DNA from: Actinomadura fibrosa
GTDB lineage: Bacteria; Actinomycetota; Actinomycetes; Streptosporangiales; Streptosporangiaceae
Direction: 5' to 3'
DNA length: 64,000 bases
Assembly (NCBI RefSeq): GCF_900659615.1
Contig: NZ_CAACUY010000001.1
Coordinates: forward strand, 158,458-222,457
This document shows, piece by piece, positions 7,068-15,013 of this stretch (positions within the stretch are counted from its first letter, which is position 1; each line of letters begins with the position of its first letter). The notes below the pieces were generated by a model. That model was not told the DNA's origin. It saw only the letters and a program-made list of their open reading frames with translations, and ran no database searches. The position numbers and the translations under genes were made by a program.

Positions 7068-7101
7068 AAAGGCGGCGCCCCGGGTGGGGGCGCCGCCTTT
7101 T
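7068..7101. terminator. Bidirectional terminator between convergent genes
   Basis: AAAGGCGGCGCCCC (from 7068) pairs with GGGGCGCCGCCTTT (to 7100), flanked by A and T tracts, so it can serve both the membrane protein gene and the secreted protein gene ending at 7106. Confidence 0.9.
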
Positions 7102-7105
7102 CGGG

Positions 7106-7633
7106 TTAGTGCACCTTGAGCCAGCGGCCTACGGCGGAAGTGTAGAAGAGGTTGTTCTTGATGACTCCGACGCCGGCCTGGACGCGGAACGTCGTCTTGT
7201 TCCAGTTGTCGATTTCCCCGGCGATGCGAAGGGTCTTGTTGTAGCCCTTGGTGTTCACATAGCAGTAGTCGCGGACGTCGACGTCCGGGCCCTTGAGGTA
7301 GTAGCAGAAGCCGGCGGCCTTGCCGTCCTTCCTGGTGTCCTTGACCTTGGTGACCAGGTAGACGAAGCCCGGTCCGTCGCCGTAGCGGGCCCAGTACCAG
7401 TGGCCCCAGACCGTCGCGCCCTTGACCGCCGGCGCCTTGAAGGAGTGGATGTAGCCGATCCGGTGGAACTTCCCGGTGTCCTTCGCGGAGACGGCCGGCC
7501 CGCCGAACCCGTCGGTGGAACGGGTGATCGGGTGCGGGGCCGGGGTGGTGGCGGCGCCGGCGGCCGGTGCGGCGACGCCGACCGTCGCAGCCAGCGCGGC
7601 GATACCGAGGCCGGCCGTGACGAATTTGCGCAT
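7106..7633 (-). CDS. Secreted protein of unknown function
   Basis: 175 aa from ATG 7633. An N-terminal signal peptide is clear: MRKF, then a hydrophobic Ala/Val-rich core (VTAGLGIAALAATVGVAAP) and an AGAATTP cleavage region around residue 28. The mature part is small, aromatic and beta-rich, with WGHWYWARYGDG, paired Cys (FCYYLKGPDVDVRDYCY) probably forming a disulfide, and WNKTTFRVQAGVG. No catalytic motif recognised. It resembles the many small secreted proteins of sporulating actinomycetes. The low-GC gap upstream (7634-7807) probably contains its promoter. Confidence 0.75.
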   Translation of the reverse strand: MRKFVTAGLGIAALAATVGVAAPAAGAATTPAPHPITRSTDGFGGPAVSAKDTGKFHRIGYIHSFKAPAVKGATVWGHWYWARYGDGPGFVYLVTKVKDTRKDGKAAGFCYYLKGPDVDVRDYCYVNTKGYNKTLRIAGEIDNWNKTTFRVQAGVGVIKNNLFYTSAVGRWLKVH

Positions 7634-7807
7634 GGGTGTCCCTTGGGGGTGATGGAGCGGGGGGAAAGAGAGGTGAACTCTATCAGATGTCGATCTTCGT
7701 GCAAGCGGATAAAGGGCGTCCGGATCTGGTCGTCGCATTGTGAGTCCGGGCCTTATCGGAAAGTAACCGAGTGACGCCGGAATTGTGTTGGCGTTCGCGT
7801 TTCCGTG

Positions 7808-8440
7808 TCAGGTGAGGACCACGGGGCCGGACGGGCAGGACAGGGTGGCGGTCAGGCCCGGACGGGCCGCGGCCGTCACGTCCAGGTGGGCGCCGACGGC
7901 GTCCAGGCCGCTCCGGATGACGTCGGGTTCCGGGTGGGTGCCGGTGAGGGCGGTCAGCGGGACGGTCGGGAGGCCCTGCGCGGTCGGGTGCGCGGTGGTG
8001 CCCCAGTCGATGAGGAAGGGGACGAGGCCGGATCGGGCGTAGGCGAGGCGCCAGCTCAGGAGGTCGCCGGCGGGGGTGCGGCGCGACATGTCCTCGACGT
8101 CGCCGGGGTCGTAGCCGTGGCGGCGGGCCCGTGCCACGCGGTCGCGGATGTCGGCGGCCCGGATCGCCCAGGTGACGAGTTCGGCCGCGGTGAGGGTGTC
8201 GATCCGGAACGGGCGCGGGGCGGCCGGTTCGGGCTGGTCGCCGTCGGGTCCGACGATCTCCAGGTAGCGGCGTCCGCCGAGGCCGAGCAGGTAGTTGCGG
8301 GTGCCGAGGCCGGGGTGGCGGCCGCCTTCGACCGGTCGCGCGCCGGTGAGCCGGTGGACCCGGTCGAGCGTCGCCGGCAGGTCGGGGGTGGCGTAGACGA
8401 GGTGGTCCAGGGCTTCGTCGATGACGGGCATGAAGATCAT
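7808..8440 (-). CDS. VOC / glyoxalase-like domain protein (Glyoxalase_3 type)
   Basis: 210 aa, longer than a single VOC module. It begins IDEALDHLVYATPDLPATLDRVHRLTGARPVEGGRHPGLGTRNYLL, the pattern of the PF13468-type glyoxalase-like domain (His in DHLVYAT, then GGRHPGxGTxNxL), followed by YLEIVGPD with the usual Glu. A second half contains WRLAYARSGLVPFLIDW. Enzymatic role unknown. It is the last gene of a three-gene minus-strand run after the kinase-cyclophilin gene and the CPCC protein gene. ATG 8440 used; ATG 8431 is possible. Confidence 0.85.
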   Translation of the reverse strand: MIFMPVIDEALDHLVYATPDLPATLDRVHRLTGARPVEGGRHPGLGTRNYLLGLGGRRYLEIVGPDGDQPEPAAPRPFRIDTLTAAELVTWAIRAADIRDRVARARRHGYDPGDVEDMSRRTPAGDLLSWRLAYARSGLVPFLIDWGTTAHPTAQGLPTVPLTALTGTHPEPDVIRSGLDAVGAHLDVTAAARPGLTATLSCPSGPVVLT

Positions 8441-8493
8441 TGTCGCTCAGGGACGGGCGGCGGGGGCCGTGGGCGGGCGTCCGGAAGCGGCGG

Positions 8494-9174
8494 TCAGGGC
8501 GTGAGGCGCTCCTCGGTCCGGATGAGCAGGTCGAGGATCTCCTCGTCGTCCGTCCGCTCGAAGGCGTCGCGGACGGCCTCCGCGGCGTCTCCTCCGGTGA
8601 GCCAGGCGACCACCTGTTCATACGCTACGCCTGTGTCGTCCCAGAACGCGTTGAGCAGCCTGGGGCGGCCGCGTCGCCAGGTCAGCTCGTCGGTGGTGAA
8701 CGCGTGCAGGTGGCGGATCGCGGTCGTGGAGTCGAGGCGTCCCCATGCGGAGAGGCGGGGTGCCAGGTCGGCGGCGGCGCCGCCGAGCGCGCAGAGCGCC
8801 GTCCCGGCGGACGGGCGGGACGGGAAGCGCGCCAGCGTCCGCGACCAGAACGCGTCGAGGAACGCGGTGACCGCGTCGCGCTGCGGCCAGTCCCGCCAGC
8901 CGGCCTGGGCGAGCTTCAGGCAGATCGGCTCGGCGTCGAGGTCGTCGGCGGCGGCGAGTTCGAGGAGCCGGGGCGCGAAGTAGCGCAGGTCGTCGGGGCC
9001 GCCCCAGGTGTTCAGTGCCTTGGCCGCGTACCTGCCGAGGTCGTCGGGCGTGAGGTCGCGCAGGGGGCGGTCGAGCAGCGGGCGGTCCTCGCCGGGCGCG
9101 ACGCAGCAGGGGCACCCGTCGAGTGAGGAGGGGCGGGTCACGTCCGCGAACGCCGCGTACAGGTCGTCGAGCAC
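8494..9174 (-). CDS. Hypothetical protein with a CPCC motif
   Basis: 226 aa, soluble, helical. The N-terminus has LDGCPCCVAPGE, a CxCC cluster that could bind zinc, then repeated short helices (LGRYAAKALNTWGG, LRYFAPRLLELAA, WPQRDAVTAFLDAFW) suggestive of an alpha-solenoid. I do not recognise a named family. GTG start at 9174 lies one base after the stop codon of the kinase-cyclophilin gene, so translation is coupled and a linked function is likely. Confidence 0.7.
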   Translation of the reverse strand: MLDDLYAAFADVTRPSSLDGCPCCVAPGEDRPLLDRPLRDLTPDDLGRYAAKALNTWGGPDDLRYFAPRLLELAAADDLDAEPICLKLAQAGWRDWPQRDAVTAFLDAFWSRTLARFPSRPSAGTALCALGGAAADLAPRLSAWGRLDSTTAIRHLHAFTTDELTWRRGRPRLLNAFWDDTGVAYEQVVAWLTGGDAAEAVRDAFERTDDEEILDLLIRTEERLTP

Positions 9175-9175
9175 G

Positions 9176-10885
9176 TCAGGCGCTCCGGGTGCGGAGGGTG
9201 CTGATGGTGATCTTCCGCTTCGGCTTGCCGTCGTCCTGGCCGTCCACTCCGGCGCGGGCGACCTGGTCGACGATGTCCATGCCGCCTGTCACCCGTCCGA
9301 AGACCGTGTAGGACGGCGAGAGGGTGGGCGCGTCGTCGTAGAGGATGAAGAACTGGCTCCCGTTGCTGTCCGCTGTGCCCGCGTTCGCCATGGCGACGAC
9401 GCCTCGGGCGTACCGGGGGCCGAGATTCTCGCTGCCGAACCGGTAGGACGGGCCTCCCGTCCCTGTTCCGGACGGGTCGCCGCACTGGAGGACCTTCAGT
9501 TCGGTGGTGGTCGTGAGGCGATGGCAGGACGTGCCGTCGTAGTACTTCCGGTTCGCGAGGTAGACCATCGAGTTCACCGTGCAGGGCGCCTTGGACGCGT
9601 CGAGTTCCAGCACCATCCTTCCCAGGTTCGTCTGGACCGTCGCCGTCACCAGGCCCCGTGCCTGCGGGTTCGGGGAGGGTGTCCCCACGTCCTTGACGAC
9701 GGCCTTGTCGGCCGTCGCCGGGAGGTAGGTGCACCGGCTGGCCGCCTGGGAGGCGGAGGTCGTCGTCGAGGACTGCGGCCTGCCGCCCTTGTCGTCGTCT
9801 CCGTTGAGGAGGACGGCGGCGGTCGTCCCGGCCACGGCGAGCAGCGCGACGGCGGCCACGGCTCCGATCACGAGCAGGCGGCTGTTCTTCTTCGGCGCGC
9901 CGGGGCCGGGCACCGTCGTTCCTGGCGCCGGAGGGAAGGTCGCGTAGGGGTAGGGAGGGCCCGGTCGCGCGAACGGCGGTGGGGCGAACCCCGCCGGAAC
10001 CGGCGGCGGGAAGGCTCCGCCGCGGCCGGTCAGGGTCGCCGCCGCCGAGGTGCCCTCCGCGAGCAGGTTCTCCCGGCGGTCGGTGCCGAGCAGCCGCTTC
10101 AGGACGTCCAGGGCCGTGGGACGTCGCGCGGGGTCCTTCGCTAGGCAGGACGCGACCAGGTCGCGGAGCGGGCCGTCGAGGCGCCCGAGCTCGGGAGGGG
10201 CGTGCAGGATGCGGTGCATGATCGCCGGGATCGAGTCCTGGCCGAACGGCGGCGTGCCGTTGGCGGCGTAGGCCATGGTGCAGGCCCAGGCGAACAGGTC
10301 CAGCGGCGGGCCGCCGGTCGTCCCCGCGATCTGTTCCGGAGCCATGTAGGCGGGCGTCCCGACCGCGCCGGTGAGGCTCGCGGAGGTGGCCTCCAGCGAG
10401 CGGGCGATGCCGAAGTCGATGACCTTCGGGCCGTCCGGGCCCAGCAGGACGTTCGCCGGCTTGAGGTCGCGGTGCACGACGCCCGCCTCGTGGATCGCGG
10501 CCAGCGCCGTCGCGGTGCCGATGGCGAGCCGGGTCAGCTCCGCGGCGGGGAAGGGGCCGCACTCGGCGACCGACTGGCGCAGCGACGGCCCGTCGATGTA
10601 CTCGCTGACGATGTAGGGGGAGTCGCCGTCCGCCTTCGCGGTGATGATGCGCGCCGTGCAGAAGGGGGCGACCTGCCCGGCCGTCGCCAGTTCCCGCTCG
10701 AACAGGGTGCGGGCCCGCTCGTCGCCGTCGATCTCGGCGTGCAGCACCTTGACCGCGACGCGCTCCCCCGTTCCGGACGTGCCGAGGTACACGACGCCTT
10801 GGGAGCCCTCGCCGAGCCGGGCGGTGAGCCGGAACCCGCCGATCTCGCGGGGATCGTTCGGGCGCAGCGGACGGGGCTCGGGCAT
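9176..10885 (-). CDS. Transmembrane Ser/Thr protein kinase fused to an extracellular cyclophilin domain
   Basis: 569 aa. Residues about 16-270 are a Hanks-type kinase: GEGSQGVVY glycine loop, VAVKVL lysine, HRDLKPANV catalytic loop, DFGIA and APEQ activation segment, all key residues present. A Pro-rich linker follows, then one membrane helix (LLVIGAVAAVALLAVAG, about residue 340). The outside part ends in a cyclophilin-type peptidyl-prolyl isomerase: VTATVQTNLGRMVLELD, YYDGTSCHR, GVVAMANAG, GSQFFILY and YTVFGRVTGGMDIVD. The family arrangement puts the kinase inside and the isomerase outside. PknB-like kinases normally carry PASTA or sugar-binding sensors, so a folding enzyme as sensor is odd. 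Head gene of the operon to 7808. Confidence 0.92.
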   Translation of the reverse strand: MPEPRPLRPNDPREIGGFRLTARLGEGSQGVVYLGTSGTGERVAVKVLHAEIDGDERARTLFERELATAGQVAPFCTARIITAKADGDSPYIVSEYIDGPSLRQSVAECGPFPAAELTRLAIGTATALAAIHEAGVVHRDLKPANVLLGPDGPKVIDFGIARSLEATSASLTGAVGTPAYMAPEQIAGTTGGPPLDLFAWACTMAYAANGTPPFGQDSIPAIMHRILHAPPELGRLDGPLRDLVASCLAKDPARRPTALDVLKRLLGTDRRENLLAEGTSAAATLTGRGGAFPPPVPAGFAPPPFARPGPPYPYATFPPAPGTTVPGPGAPKKNSRLLVIGAVAAVALLAVAGTTAAVLLNGDDDKGGRPQSSTTTSASQAASRCTYLPATADKAVVKDVGTPSPNPQARGLVTATVQTNLGRMVLELDASKAPCTVNSMVYLANRKYYDGTSCHRLTTTTELKVLQCGDPSGTGTGGPSYRFGSENLGPRYARGVVAMANAGTADSNGSQFFILYDDAPTLSPSYTVFGRVTGGMDIVDQVARAGVDGQDDGKPKRKITISTLRTRSA

Positions 10886-10956
10886 AGGGGGACCTCCACC
10901 GGGACGGGGCGACAGCAGGCTATCCGCGTCGCCCGGTCCGGTGGCGGGTGGTGTGA

Positions 10957-11700
10957 TCAGGGGCCGGACAGGACGCGGAAGCCCGCCTCCACGGGGACGC
11001 GGGCGCCGGTCACCGCGTGGAAGGCGCCGGCGGCGAAGGCGGCGATGACCGCGGCGACGTCCTCGGGCTCGACCATGCGGCCGAGGATGGAGCGGTCGGC
11101 CAGGACGGCTTCGAGCTCGGGTGTCCTGGTGGCGGGCGAGGTCTCCGTGCGGACGGGGCCCGGGGAGACGACGTTGACCGCGATGCCGCGCGGGCCCGCC
11201 TCCAGGGCGACGTGGCGGGCGAAGGCGTCCAGGGCGGCCTTGGCGGACGCGTGGGCGATGGCGCCGGAACGGGTCAGCTCGGCGCTGAGGCTGGACACGT
11301 AGACGATCCGGCCGCGGTCGGGCATCGTCGCGAGGACGGCCCGGGTGATGTGGAAGACGGCGGCGAGCTCGCCGTCCACCTTGCCGATGAACGTCTCCCA
11401 GGACATCTCGGCCAGCGGGGCGAACGGCGGTGCGATGTTGGCGTTGCAGACAAGGGCCTGGATCGGGCCGAAGGCGGCGGTGACGTCCGTGACCAGGTCC
11501 GTGACCTCGGACGGGTCGCGGACGTCGGCGCGGAACGCGCGGGCCGTTCCGCCGGCCGTCTCGATCTCCTTGACGACGGCCTCCGCCGAGTCCCGGTCGC
11601 GGTGGTAGTTGACGGCCACATGGAGGCCGAGGCGGGCCAGCTCTCGCGCGGTGGCGGCACCGATCCCGCGTCCGGCGCCCGTGATGAGTGCGGTGTCCAT
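10957..11700 (-). CDS. SDR family oxidoreductase with catalytic Tyr replaced by His
   Basis: 247 aa, Rossmann fold. TGAGRGIG at the N-terminus binds NAD(P), followed by RADVRD and the modified NNAG-type CNANI. The catalytic Ser region VSSLSAE is present, but the YxxxK motif reads HASAK: codon CAC for His where Tyr is expected. The C-terminal PGPVRTE is typical. Loss of Tyr usually abolishes classical reductase activity, though His might partly substitute. Divergent from the HxlR gene with a palindrome between them, so the pair is probably an autoregulated unit responding to a small electrophile or quinone. Confidence 0.9.
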   Translation of the reverse strand: MDTALITGAGRGIGAATARELARLGLHVAVNYHRDRDSAEAVVKEIETAGGTARAFRADVRDPSEVTDLVTDVTAAFGPIQALVCNANIAPPFAPLAEMSWETFIGKVDGELAAVFHITRAVLATMPDRGRIVYVSSLSAELTRSGAIAHASAKAALDAFARHVALEAGPRGIAVNVVSPGPVRTETSPATRTPELEAVLADRSILGRMVEPEDVAAVIAAFAAGAFHAVTGARVPVEAGFRVLSGP

Positions 11701-11723
11701 GCGCTGGACGGTAGGCCGCCGGG

Positions 11724-11756
11724 CTTACGAAACGGAAGTACGTACCTTTCGGTAAG
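11724..11756. promoter_or_regulatory. Imperfect palindrome between SDR and HxlR genes, probable HxlR operator
   Basis: CTTACGAAACGGAAGTAC on the left mirrors GTACCTTTCGGTAAG on the right. HxlR proteins bind such inverted repeats in divergent promoters; position supports this, binding is inferred. Confidence 0.6.
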
Positions 11757-11791
11757 CTGCTAACCCCACGGTAGTTGGCGAGGTGAGGCGC

Positions 11792-12169
11792 GTGAGCGAC
11801 GACGTCTTCCGGCGGGACTGCCCCGCGCGGGTGGTGCTCGACCACGTGAGCGGGCGGTGGGGCGTGCTCGTCCTGACCGCGCTCGGCGGCGGCGATCTCC
11901 GCTTCTTCGAGCTCCGGGAGCGGATCGAGGGCATCAGCGAGAAGATGCTCTCCCAGACGCTGCGCACGCTCGTCCGGGACGGGCTGGTCGTGCGGACGGT
12001 GGAGCCGTCCGTCCCGCCGAAGGTGTCGTACGGGCTGACCGGGCTCGGCCGCGGCATCGGGGAGCCGCTGCGGGCCCTGACCGGCTGGATCAAGGAGCAC
12101 GCGCCAGAGATCGTCGGCGCGCAGCTGGCCTACGACGAGGCGGCGATGAGGTCGCGGAACCAGGCGTAG
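11792..12169 (+). CDS. HxlR family winged-helix regulator
   Basis: 125 aa from GTG 11792 (MSDDVFRRDCPARVVLD), preferred over GTG 11783 because GAGGTGAGG then lies at a suitable distance. The conserved DCPARVVLDHVSGRWGVLVLTAL opening has the single redox- or ligand-sensitive Cys, followed by the winged helix FFELRERIEGISEKMLSQTLRTLVRDGLV and a VSYGLTGLG wing. Dimeric DNA-binding regulator, probably controlling the divergent SDR gene through 11724-11756. Its last 40 bp overlap the 3' end of the convergent GH1 gene. Confidence 0.9.
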   Translation: MSDDVFRRDCPARVVLDHVSGRWGVLVLTALGGGDLRFFELRERIEGISEKMLSQTLRTLVRDGLVVRTVEPSVPPKVSYGLTGLGRGIGEPLRALTGWIKEHAPEIVGAQLAYDEAAMRSRNQA

Positions 12170-13473
12170 GACCGCTTCGGCGTGCGCCGCTGCGTCGCGT
12201 AGTCGACGTGGACGAGGCCGAACCGCGGGTGGTAGCCCTCGGCCCACTCGAAGTTGTCGAGCAGCGACCAGGCGAAGTAGCCGCGGACGTCGGCGCCCTC
12301 GTCGACGGCGGTGCGGGTCGCGGCGATGTGCGCGTCCAGGAAGGCGATGCGGGCCGCGTCGTCGATCGTCCCGCCGGGGCCGGGCTCGTCGGGGAACGAG
12401 CAGCCGTTCTCGGTGATGTAGATCGGCGGGAGCGCGGACCGGTAGCGCTCGCCGAGCGTGCGGAGCAGGGACAGCAGGCCGTCCGGGACGATGGGCCAGC
12501 CCATGCCCGTCCGCGGGAACTCCATGATGTCGACCATGTCGAAGGGGAGCGGACCTCCCGCGGGCGGTGCGGTGACCCGCGTCGGCTGGTAGTAGTTCAC
12601 GCCGAGGAAGTCGATGGGCGCCGAGATGACCGCGAGGTCCTCCGGGCGGACGAACGAGGCGAAGTCCGGTCCGCCGTGCCCGGAGACGTGCTCGGCGATG
12701 TCCGGGTAGCGGCCGAGCAGGACGGGATCGGTGAAGAGCCGGTTCATGAGGGTGTCGAACGCGTCCGCGGCACGCAGGTCGCCGGGGCTGGACGCGTCCG
12801 CGGCCCAGGCGGGCGAGTAGTGGTTGGTCAGCCCGATCTCGCGGGCGCCGCGCCCGCGCAGCGCGGTGACGGCGAGGCCGTGGCCGAGGAGCTGGTGGTG
12901 CGCGGTCGGCAGGGCGCCGAGCATGAGCGTCCGGCCGGGCGCGTAGACGCCGAACGCGTAGCCGTACGCCATCACGACGACGGGCTCGTTCAGCGTGATC
13001 CACATGCCGACGCGGTCGGCGAGGCGCTCGGCGGCGAGGTAGGCGAACTCGGCGAACCGGTAGGCGGTGTCGCGGTCCATCCAGCCGCCCCGGTCCTCCA
13101 GCGGCTGGGGGAGGTCCCAGTGGTAGAGGGTGGCGGCGGGCATGATGCCGTTCGCGAGGAGGGCGTCCACGAGGCGGTCGTAGAAGTCGAGGCCCTTCGC
13201 GTTGGCGGGCCCGCCGCCGGACGGCTGGACGCGGGGCCACGCGATCGAGAACCGGTAGGCGTCGACGCCGAGACCGGCCAGCAGCGCGACGTCCTCGGGC
13301 CACCGGTGGTAGTGGTCGCAGGCGACGTCGCCGGTGTGGCCGTCGCGGACGCGGCCGGGCGTGTGGGCGAAGGTGTCCCAGGTCGAGGGGCCGCGGCCGT
13401 CCTCGGCGACGGCGCCCTCGATCTGGTACGCGGCGGTGGCGACGCCCCACCGGAAGCCGTCCGGGAACCCCAT
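12130..13473 (-). CDS. GH1 family beta-glucosidase
   Basis: 447 aa, full length for GH1. The N-terminal signature FRWGVATAAYQIEGA, the acid/base Glu in TLNEP (about residue 165), the nucleophile Glu in ITENG (about residue 350) and WSLLDNFEWAEGY near the end are all present, so a retaining beta-glucosidase or related glycosidase is predicted. No signal peptide, so it acts in the cytoplasm on imported beta-glucosides. Start ATG 13473 (MGFPDGFRWG) fits the family. No sugar transporter is adjacent; the divergent TetR gene 140 bp away is a candidate regulator. Confidence 0.95.
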   Translation of the reverse strand: MGFPDGFRWGVATAAYQIEGAVAEDGRGPSTWDTFAHTPGRVRDGHTGDVACDHYHRWPEDVALLAGLGVDAYRFSIAWPRVQPSGGGPANAKGLDFYDRLVDALLANGIMPAATLYHWDLPQPLEDRGGWMDRDTAYRFAEFAYLAAERLADRVGMWITLNEPVVVMAYGYAFGVYAPGRTLMLGALPTAHHQLLGHGLAVTALRGRGAREIGLTNHYSPAWAADASSPGDLRAADAFDTLMNRLFTDPVLLGRYPDIAEHVSGHGGPDFASFVRPEDLAVISAPIDFLGVNYYQPTRVTAPPAGGPLPFDMVDIMEFPRTGMGWPIVPDGLLSLLRTLGERYRSALPPIYITENGCSFPDEPGPGGTIDDAARIAFLDAHIAATRTAVDEGADVRGYFAWSLLDNFEWAEGYHPRFGLVHVDYATQRRTPKRSYAWFRDLIAASS

Positions 13474-13613
13474 CGGCGCCCCTCCCCAGGATGCGAATGT
13501 TTTTCGGATTTTAGGGGCGCGGCGGGTCGCGGCGGAAGAGTGGGGTGTCCCCGCGGCGCGGATCGTCCCGGCGGGCATGCCGGCGGGCGCGCCGCTCGGG
13601 TGACAATGGTGCG

Positions 13614-14237
13614 GTGACCGACATCCGGACCCCGCTCCGCCGCCGTCCCGCCCAGCGCCGCAGCGCCGAACGCGTCCAGCGGATGCTCGACGCGTGCGCG
13701 GAGATCCTCGACGAGGACGGCTACGAGGGCCTCACCACCACGCGGATCGCCCAGCGCGCCGAGGTCGCGATCGGCTCGGTCTACCAGTTCTTCCCCGACA
13801 AGCGCGCGGTCGCGCAGGCGCTCGCGCTGCGCAACCTGGAGGTCTTCGGCGCGCGCATCTCCCGGACGCTCGCCGACGGCACCTTCGCCGACTGGTCCGA
13901 CACGGTCGGCGCGATCATCGGCATCTTCGTGGAGATGCACCGGACCGTCCCCGGCTTCCGCGTGCTGCGCTTCGGCGACGTCGCCGACGTCAACCTGCTC
14001 GACTCCGACGCCGACAACAACGCGGTCGTCGCCGACCGGCTCCGCCGGATGATCGTCGAGACGTTCGCGATCCAGGACACCCCCGCGCTCGCCACCGCGC
14101 TCGCCATCGCGGTGGAGGCCGGCGACGCCGTGCTGAAGCTGGCCTTCCGCCGCGACCCGGACGGCGATCCCGAGATCCTCGCCGAGGCCGAGCGGCTCAT
14201 CCACGGCTATCTCGCGGGGCACATCGAGAAGTCCTGA
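13614..14237 (+). CDS. TetR family regulator
   Basis: 207 aa from GTG 13614. The N-terminal helix-turn-helix (residues about 20-65) is textbook: RMLDACAEILDEDGYEGLTTTRIAQRAEVAIGSVYQFFPDKRAVAQAL. The C-terminal ligand domain (about 140 residues) shows VGAIIGIFVEMHRTVPGFRVLRFGD and DAVLKLAFRRDPDGD, matching the group with a TetR_C_17-like tail. Effector unknown. Divergent from the GH1 gene. Confidence 0.92.
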   Translation: MTDIRTPLRRRPAQRRSAERVQRMLDACAEILDEDGYEGLTTTRIAQRAEVAIGSVYQFFPDKRAVAQALALRNLEVFGARISRTLADGTFADWSDTVGAIIGIFVEMHRTVPGFRVLRFGDVADVNLLDSDADNNAVVADRLRRMIVETFAIQDTPALATALAIAVEAGDAVLKLAFRRDPDGDPEILAEAERLIHGYLAGHIEKS

Positions 14238-14342
14238 GATACCGCTGGACCGGGCGCCGAGTCCGGACTGTGCCGTTCGCCGCCCTACGTCCGATACGTA
14301 TGGCAGACTCCGCCCTTGTTTCACGATTTCACGACGGAACGG

Positions 14343-14951
14343 GTGAGTCCGCTGGACGAAGAGCGGTTCCAGGCGCAGACCAGGTTGCTGATACGGCAGC
14401 GCCTCCGCCTGATGGTGAACCAGTACGAGGTCCACGCCGAGGCGCCCGACGGGTCCGAGGGCGAGCTGCTCGCCTTCGCGCAGCAGAAGCGCATGGCGTT
14501 CAAGGAGCAGGTGACCCTGTACGCCGACGACTCCAAGACCCGTCCGATCCTCGGCTTCAAGGCCCGCAAGCGGATCGACCTGGCCTCGGCGTACGACATC
14601 ACGGACGCGTCGGGCCAGCCGATCGGCGTGTTCCGCAAGGACTTCAAGAAGTCGCTGATCGCCTCGACCTGGCACCTGGAGCAGCCCGGCCTCGGCGTGA
14701 CGACCGGCAGCGAGCGCAACAAGTTCGTCGCGGTGCTGCGGCGGGTCTGGAACGTCATCCCGTACGTGGAGAACCTGCCGTTCGCCTGGCCGTACCACTT
14801 CGACTTCCACGCCGGCGACCAGGTCGTCTTCTCGGTGGACAAGAAGTTCGGGTTCCGCGACCGGTACGTCGTCGAGATCAAGGACCCGCGCCTCGACCGG
14901 CGCCTGGTCATCGCCCAGGCCATCGGCCTGGACGCCCTCCAGTCGCGCTGA
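14343..14951 (+). CDS. LURP-one-related / scramblase-like beta-barrel protein
   Basis: 202 aa from GTG 14343; an upstream TTG at 14316 is an alternative. The pattern LLIRQRLRLMVNQYEVHA, LLAFAQQKRMAFKEQVTLYAD, ILGFKARKRIDLASAYDITDASGQPIGVFRKDF fits the LURP-one/Tubby-like C-terminal fold, twelve strands around a helix. Function in bacteria is unknown; related proteins bind phospholipid or act at membranes. Stand-alone gene with its own terminator at 14961. Confidence 0.75.
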   Translation: MSPLDEERFQAQTRLLIRQRLRLMVNQYEVHAEAPDGSEGELLAFAQQKRMAFKEQVTLYADDSKTRPILGFKARKRIDLASAYDITDASGQPIGVFRKDFKKSLIASTWHLEQPGLGVTTGSERNKFVAVLRRVWNVIPYVENLPFAWPYHFDFHAGDQVVFSVDKKFGFRDRYVVEIKDPRLDRRLVIAQAIGLDALQSR

Positions 14952-14960
14952 TCGCCGCCG

Positions 14961-14988
14961 GCCCGCCGGTGACCGGTCACCGGCGGGC
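14961..14988. terminator. Perfect 14-bp hairpin between convergent genes
   Basis: GCCCGCCGGTGACC followed directly by GGTCACCGGCGGGC, with no T tract. It separates the LURP-one-like gene from the convergent histidine kinase gene; actinomycetes often use such U-less hairpins. Confidence 0.65.
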
Positions 14989-15013
14989 GGCCCGGTCCGA
15001 GGGGCGGCGCGCG

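Noticed and set aside
9176..13450. A single 1424-aa minus-strand open frame
   Set aside because: GC-rich DNA stays open in shadow frames. Only the part from 10885 to 9176 reads as a protein (kinase-cyclophilin); the rest is the shadow of the SDR, HxlR and GH1 genes.
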